A stretch of DNA of 64,000 nucleotides from contig CM046853.1 of NCBI GenBank assembly GCA_025617745.1, positions 1,732,873-1,796,872 of the forward strand, in the 5' to 3' direction. A program made the translations under genes and the position numbers. Positions 58,746-64,000 of this stretch are shown here, one piece after another. The DNA is from Heliocidaris erythrogramma. Taxonomy: Eukaryota; Echinodermata; Echinoidea; Camarodonta; Echinometridae. The notes under the pieces are model-generated. The model searched no databases, was not told where the DNA came from, and saw only the letters and a list, made by a program, of their open reading frames with translations. Position 1 is the first letter of the stretch, and every line of letters begins with the position of its first letter.

Positions 58746-59343
58746 GATTGTTGTTAATTGTTTGTTAATTGAACGTGTAAATGCTACTGTCATCTTGTTA
58801 ATGGCTGGCATTTTCAAATGTTATGCAACATTCAACAATTAATGAATTATTTTGACTATATATTTGTTATTTTGAGTATTTAAGCACTGTGTCAAAAAGA
58901 TGAAGATGTTTAGACCCGTGAACATCTCTTGAAAACAAAATGACATTTTATGAATAATGAAGAATTTCTTGTTCCTTGTTTCTTTACTAATATGCTATAC
59001 CAACTTTTAGTTGAATTATGCTTCTTACACATGGCAAAAATTGGGCAAAAAAATCCAGATTTTTAACACTAGTGATCAGTTATTATAAAGGAGAGCAGAG
59101 ATATGAGGAAGGTATCTTTGGAAAGAAGATAATTTTTCCTCTAACAAATTCATCTTTGACAAGGAAATCATTATTTTTGCAAAATAAATAGGAGAATTGA
59201 ATAATTATGCATTAAAACACACGGGGATGAAAGGGCAAGTGGCGTAGCTAGGATTTTTTATTTATTTATTTTTATTTTTTTCGCGTGACCTGTTAAATAC
59301 CGGTTAAATATTGTGAAATTGTGTTACAGACATGTGCTGACGA

Positions 59344-60120
59344 ATGTATGACATTTGCTCCGGCGGCAATTGCTCCTGCGACAAATGCTCCGTCGACATT
59401 TGCTCCTGCGATAATTGCTCCGACGACATTTGCTCCTGCGACAATTGCTCCGTCGACATTTGCTCCTGCGATAATTGCTCCGACGACATTTGCTCCTGCG
59501 ACAATTGCTCCGTCGACATTTGCTCCTGCGACAATTGCTCCGTCGACATTTGCTCCTGCGACAATTGCTCCGTCGACATTTGCTCCGATCGAGCGACAAT
59601 TGCTCCGCGACAACTGCTCCATCGATAGAAATGCAAATATGCGACAATTGCCCCTGCGACAATTGCTCCGCGACATTTGCTCCGATCGAGCGACAATTGC
59701 TCCGTCGATAAAATGAATATATGTGACAATTGCTCCGTCGACATTTGCTCCGATCGAGCGACAATTGCTCCGCGACAACTGCTCCGTCGCTAGAAATGCA
59801 TATATGCGACAATTGTTCCTGCGACAATTGCTCCGTCGACATTTGCTCCGATCGAGCGACAATTGCTCCGTCGATAAAAATGAATATGCGACAATTGCTC
59901 CGTCGACATTTGCTCCGGCGACATTAGCTCCGGCGGAAAGCACTCGATCCGCCGACATTTGTTTCATTCGAGCGACAATTCCTTCGCGACATTAGCTCCG
60001 TCAAATAAAATGAATATGTGACAATATCATTGCTCCGCAACAATTGCTCATGCGACAACTTGTCCGCCGACATCTGTTCCGTCGGCCGTCGTTAATGCTT
60101 ATGTATGTGACAATTGCTCC
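59344..60120. repeat. 15/30-bp array of GCTCCGTCGACATTT and GCTCCTGCGACAATT
   Basis: At least 30 units of about 15 bp, alternating GACATTTGCTCC and GACAATTGCTCC phrases, with CAATTG and GTCGAC palindromes and CGATCG variants. The array is regular at the left and breaks up toward 60120. All reading frames remain open, giving many Arg/Ser, Cys/Asp or Ala/Thr ORFs on both strands; none is considered a gene. GC and CpG are far above the local average. Confidence 0.85.
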
Positions 60121-60296
60121 AACGACAACCTTATATAAAATCCTCATCAAAAGCGAACACAACGAATTCAGAACAATAGCTGTTGTTGGTGTTTCGGGAT
60201 TTGGAAATAAACCTTTTTAAAGATTTTTTCTACCACTTTCCCTTGTGATTTTGCCTATACCTATTAATTATTCATCTATATGTTTTATTATTTTGT

Positions 60297-60329
<33 letters not shown>

Positions 60330-60355
60330 TTCTTTATCTTGGGCATTTTTTAGAG

Positions 60356-60725
60356 GTGCTGTGGTCTAGTGGATACGTCACCGGACTGTGGATCGCATGG
60401 TTCGCGGTTCGAGTCCCACCACGGCACTAACGTCCTTTGGCAAGACATTAATCTACATTGCCACTCTTACCCAGGAGATAATGGGTACCTGTGAGGATTG
60501 CCAAAAGTCAATGTGACTGTATTTGCCATTGCCCTACATGCATGCATGTGAACGGTGCAAAATGGTAGGAATGCTCCCTAAGGAGTGGAGATGGTGCACA
60601 CTTGTGTGCAGGCTTGAAATCCAATGACCAGGGGTAATAACAAATAACATTGTAAAGCGCATTGAGGTGTTCACGTAATGCGCTATATAAATGTAACATA
60701 TTATTATTATTTATTATTTTTAACA
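60356..60725 (+). mobile_element. tRNA-derived SINE, plus strand
   Basis: A 72-nt head (60356-60427) with A box TGGTCTAGTGG, B box GGTTCGAGTCC and acceptor-like GTGCTGTG/CACGGCAC pairing, then body motifs ATGGGTACC, GGAATGCTCCC and AATCCAATGACCAGGGGTAA, and tail GCGCTATATAAATG with AT repeats. It shares these parts with 24925-25287. Confidence 0.8.
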
Positions 60726-60914
60726 CAACTGAGTAAATGATGGCGAACATTTATTTCTAAATTATAGCCATTCTATCTACTAGTCATGACACTTGCTGGT
60801 GGGGAAAACAAGCCAGTCCTGTGTGTGGGTTGTTGCGAATTGCTAAAGTTCATAGGTTCAATTTAATATTGTAATAGTGAGGGGAAGGGAATATACGCCC
60901 AAAATATGGGGAAT

Positions 60915-61420
60915 TGGTGGAATTAAGTGTTCGCTCCCGGGCCTCCCGCCACGTGGAGCTTGCATAATGCCTCGCAAACAAAACAAATTGACATATACAT
61001 GTATTATACTTATTAATATGGCACTACTCTATCAAACAGAAAATATCATAATAATTTCTCTAGCTCCCTGACTCCCCGATGCAGAACTGCATGGTTTAAA
61101 TATATATATATATATATATATATAAACAAAAATAATACAAACGTGAAAGATAGAATAATTTATACCAGTAATACAAGGTACGACAATCATTCTGGGTTGC
61201 CAAGTTCAACTTTTTAAACTGGTCAAGCGGGGTATTAAGTGTTCGCTCCCGGGTCTCCCTCAGCGTGGAGCTGACAAACGCCTTGCAAACAAAAACAAAC
61301 AAATATTGACTAAACTGTACAGCTTTCTTTTTCTCTCTCTAAGCTGGTCATAATTATGCCTGGAACCAGCTCCCCGGCTCCTGCCGCGCTGAGCTGGTGT
61401 CGGCTTATTAAGAACAAAAC
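60915..61420. repeat. Duplicated TTAAGTGTTCGCTCCCGGG segments
   Basis: Two similar blocks (60925 and 61232) start TTAAGTGTTCGCTCCCGGG and carry CCTCC..C...GTGGAGCT.. and CAAACAAAAC; a weaker third lies near 61363. An (AT)n microsatellite lies at 61099-61124 between them. Confidence 0.6.
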
Positions 61421-61559
61421 TATAAAAAAAAACACACACACAGAAACAAGAATCAGAGCAAACGTCAAACGTATGGCAGTGAAAGGAAATATATAAACCA
61501 TGATAAAGTAAAAGAACAATCAAAATAAAAACATGCAAAGGCCTATGTACGTGGAGTCC

Positions 61560-62450
61560 AGTGGCGTATGGGGGGGGGGGGGGGGGACTTGTGGATGTGT
61601 CCTCCCCCTCAAAACTTGCCGTTGGTACTAGTACTACAATGCCCGTGTCGGTATGCATTCGGCTGTGCATGTGGAAGAAAATATGAAGGAAGAAAGAAAG
61701 AAAAGGGCAAGGAAGAAGTCAAACAAAAAAAAAAAAAAGAAATGAAGAAGGTGCGTCGAAGATCCTGTGGTGGGGGGGGGGAGGGGGCAGTTGCTACCCA
61801 CCATGAAAGTAATATGGACGAAAGTTTGCCCACCCCCATTAAATGTGGTTAATAATGGGGTAAAAAATAAAACGTAATTTTTTTTTGTGACATCTGTCTG
61901 AATATGCTTGTCTTACGGTTATTTGTAAAGCGAAATTAATTACAGAGTACAAAGAAACATATGCTACGACCCAGGAGGCTGTGGGAGACTTGAAAATTAA
62001 TGATATTTATGGCCATAGAATGTGATATTTGGGTAAAAAGTGTGATAATTGGACCAGAAAATGTCATTTTCGGGCAAAACACCTCACCCCCCCCCCCCCC
62101 CCCCCCGAACATGGATTCTTTAAAAACATCTAAATGCAAAGAGAAAATGTGCACACTAAAGGTTAAAGGACTAGATCAAAATATATTGTACACTCACCAT
62201 CTTCACTTTTTTGTGCGGGGGGGGGGGGGGGTGCCCAGGGCTGATTGTCAGAGCCCCCCATTCGCCCCTGTCTAGCCATAAATACATTTTTAAAATAATC
62301 GCTTGTAGAGGTGGAAGAAGGGTGAATGGCGTGTAAAAAATATACCCCCAATTTTTAAAGAAGAAATAATAATGGAAAAGAGAAAGGAAAAAGAGGAATG
62401 ACAATGAAGGGAAAACCTGAACGTGGCTGTCAAGACAAACCCACAAGGGT
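61560..62450. other. Homopolymer-rich, no gene seen
   Basis: Long G and C runs (about 61570, 61770, 62085-62106, 62217-62231). ORFs here are low-complexity Pro, Gly or Lys stretches. Confidence 0.6.
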
Positions 62451-63420
62451 TTTTATACAGCAACCAGGTTCCTATTTTTATTGTCAGTCTTTTTTATGTT
62501 TTAATAATTACATGCAATTTAAATGACTATATCATAATTTCTTGCATGTTAATGTTAATGATACTCTTTTATATATGAATCTGAATAAAGCTGAATTGAA
62601 AAGAATTGAATTTAATTTAATTTAAAGCGTTGCTCGCTTCGCTCGCTTGATTTCACTATCTTAACCTATGCCGGTTATATTTATATTATCAAGAAAGGGA
62701 ATAGGTTTGCATCTTGTCTTTTATCCAATATTTATGCTTAATTCTTTAACTCATAAAGTGATAGTTATGTCTGCAAGGATTCGAGCGGCAAGTTGACCTA
62801 AAATAGATGAATTTTCAGGACATGACCGCCTGTGACCATTAGCCTATTCATATCATCACACCCTGATCATACTCTCTGTGTGAACGGAAGATGCCAATAA
62901 ATGTACGTTACTAAAATCACGAGAAGGGATTGTAACAATACACTTAAACCTGTTCTTAGTATTTTAAAAAAAAATATCAATATTTGCCCGCTTATAAAAT
63001 CTAGAAACAAGACGTTTTCGATTAGCAATCATTTTTATTCCAGCAGCGGATGCCCGCATATCATAATATTTTTCGCTGCGCTCACTGAAAAGCTAGAGTG
63101 AAACTTATTGGGAAGGCAAACAAATTGGGCATGCAACGGGAGGCGGACGAATATATTTTAGAAAGGTTATAGGCCTGTGGTGTATTTTGATGACGAAATG
63201 ATACTTTATCCCCAAGAGAGTGCGTTTTCCTTGCTCGCAATGTTTAGAAACAGTGTGGTTTTGGACAGCAAACATTTGCAACAGCGAAGTATGTAATATT
63301 TGGCAGTGAGGTAACCAAATATACCATTTAAATATCTTATAAGTCCAGAGTGTATTTTGACAAAAAAACGAGACTTCTTTTAAGGCAAGATATGGTAATT
63401 TTTGGCTCGCTCGCAAAATA
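62451..63420. other. No gene seen
   Basis: AT-rich sequence ending at the C-tract repeat. A short GAATTGAATTTAATTTAATT run lies near 62600. Confidence 0.5.
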
Positions 63421-64000
63421 AACAAGAGCCCCAGGGGGCACGACGCTCACCTGAGGTGGATGATTCCTACCAAGTTTGGTTAAATTCCGATCATGTGTTT
63501 TGGAGAAGATCAGAATGTACATTTTGCCTGGCAGCGTCCCCCCCCCCCCCCCCCCTCCAGTATGTTACCCCCACAGGCCCCCTATAGGGCCACTCACAGA
63601 AATTTCATGAACAATATTCATTCTTCATCTATAGAGGTATCTCCATACACAATACCAAGTCTGAGCTATGCCTGGTTCTGGAGAAGAAGATGTTTGAAAT
63701 TTACATAGCTTTTACAATTGGGGCCCTCCCCCTGGGCCCCCCTGGGCCCCCCTGGGGGCCACATGTACCATTTTAGCAACTTTGGGTCCCCTACCCCTAA
63801 GGATGATTCCTACCAAGTTTGGTTGAATTCCGATCATGTGATTTGGAGAAGAAGATCAGAATGTACATTTTGCCTGGCAGCGCCCCCCCCCCCCTCCAGT
63901 ATGTTACCCCCACAGGGCCCCTATAGGGCCACTCAGAGAAATTTCATGAACAATATTCATTCTTCATCTATAGAGGTATCTCCATACACAATATCAAGTC
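63421..64000 (+). repeat. Dispersed C-tract repeat, copy 2 (cut by window end)
   Basis: Same opening ACAAGAGCCCCAGGGGGCAC and internal blocks as at 2671-3402, but with the internal blocks in a different order and number. Confidence 0.8.

Noticed and set aside
59293-59967. Ser/Arg/Cys-rich and Ala/Asn-rich ORFs on both strands
   Set aside because: A 15/30-bp array keeps all frames open; no evidence for coding.
60356-60427. Functional tRNA gene
   Set aside because: A cloverleaf is nearly possible, but the sequence continues into a SINE body shared with 24925-25287, and I cannot define a good anticodon arm.

Overview
The window is animal nuclear DNA: AT-rich, intron-rich, and crowded with short palindromic transposons, SINEs and homopolymer C/G tracts. 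The repeats (a tRNA-headed SINE family, foldback elements with arms of 15-bp tandem repeats like the TU elements described from sea urchins, TTAA-flanked palindromic MITEs) point to an echinoderm, most likely a sea urchin. This is a judgement from repeat style and was not tested by a database search.

Layout. 1-6.6 kb is a repeat graveyard: one copy of a 607-bp TTAA-flanked MITE, several short-period foldback arrays, a dispersed C-tract repeat, nested MITEs and the 3' end of a CR1/Jockey-type LINE ending in an (ATTC)n tail. 6.6-11.4 kb has a possible non-coding first exon, long hairpins, and a Harbinger-like element carrying a LINE scrap. 11.4-40.2 kb holds one plus-strand gene of about 20 exons. 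It encodes a protein of about 1,370 residues: an N-terminal coiled coil, a low-complexity Ser/Thr linker, three extended Tudor domains and one CCCH zinc finger between Tudor 2 and Tudor 3. Families with this combination (Tudor/TDRD proteins; coiled coil + CCCH + Tudor as in Drosophila Krimper) act in the germline piRNA pathway, so a nuage/piRNA scaffold is the likely role. The exon junctions were placed by hand from GT/AG sites, and their phases close into one frame.

The main novelty is in this gene. After the CCCH exon lies a phase-compatible exon of over 1 kb made of about 17 copies of a 42-bp repeat. It encodes a His/Pro/Ser/Tyr-rich 14-residue repeat and is followed by a stop and a poly(A) signal, so it looks like an alternative 3' end that removes Tudor 3. 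The gene also holds a decayed duplicate of the Tudor 3 core exon split by a MITE, a phase-neutral 78-nt cryptic exon inside Tudor 1, and an overlapping upstream ORF. Its introns contain a gag-only LTR element (itself hit by another element), a piggyBac derivative keeping only the transposase N-terminus, a SINE, two TTAA- or TA-flanked MITEs, and a foldback element with arms of about 140 bp.

40.2-49 kb is mostly non-coding: a minisatellite with telomere-like TTAGGG motifs, a third TTAA MITE, microsatellites, a short GC-richer ORF, and a clean foldback element (47532-48568) with an 8-bp target duplication. 49-55.8 kb holds the 3' part of a minus-strand gene for a single-pass membrane protein with six 15-residue N-glycosylation repeats; its 5' exons lie outside the window or were not recognised. 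55.8-64 kb is intergenic or intronic, with a second copy of a TA-flanked MITE, SINEs, a 15/30-bp array and a second copy of the C-tract repeat, cut by the window end.
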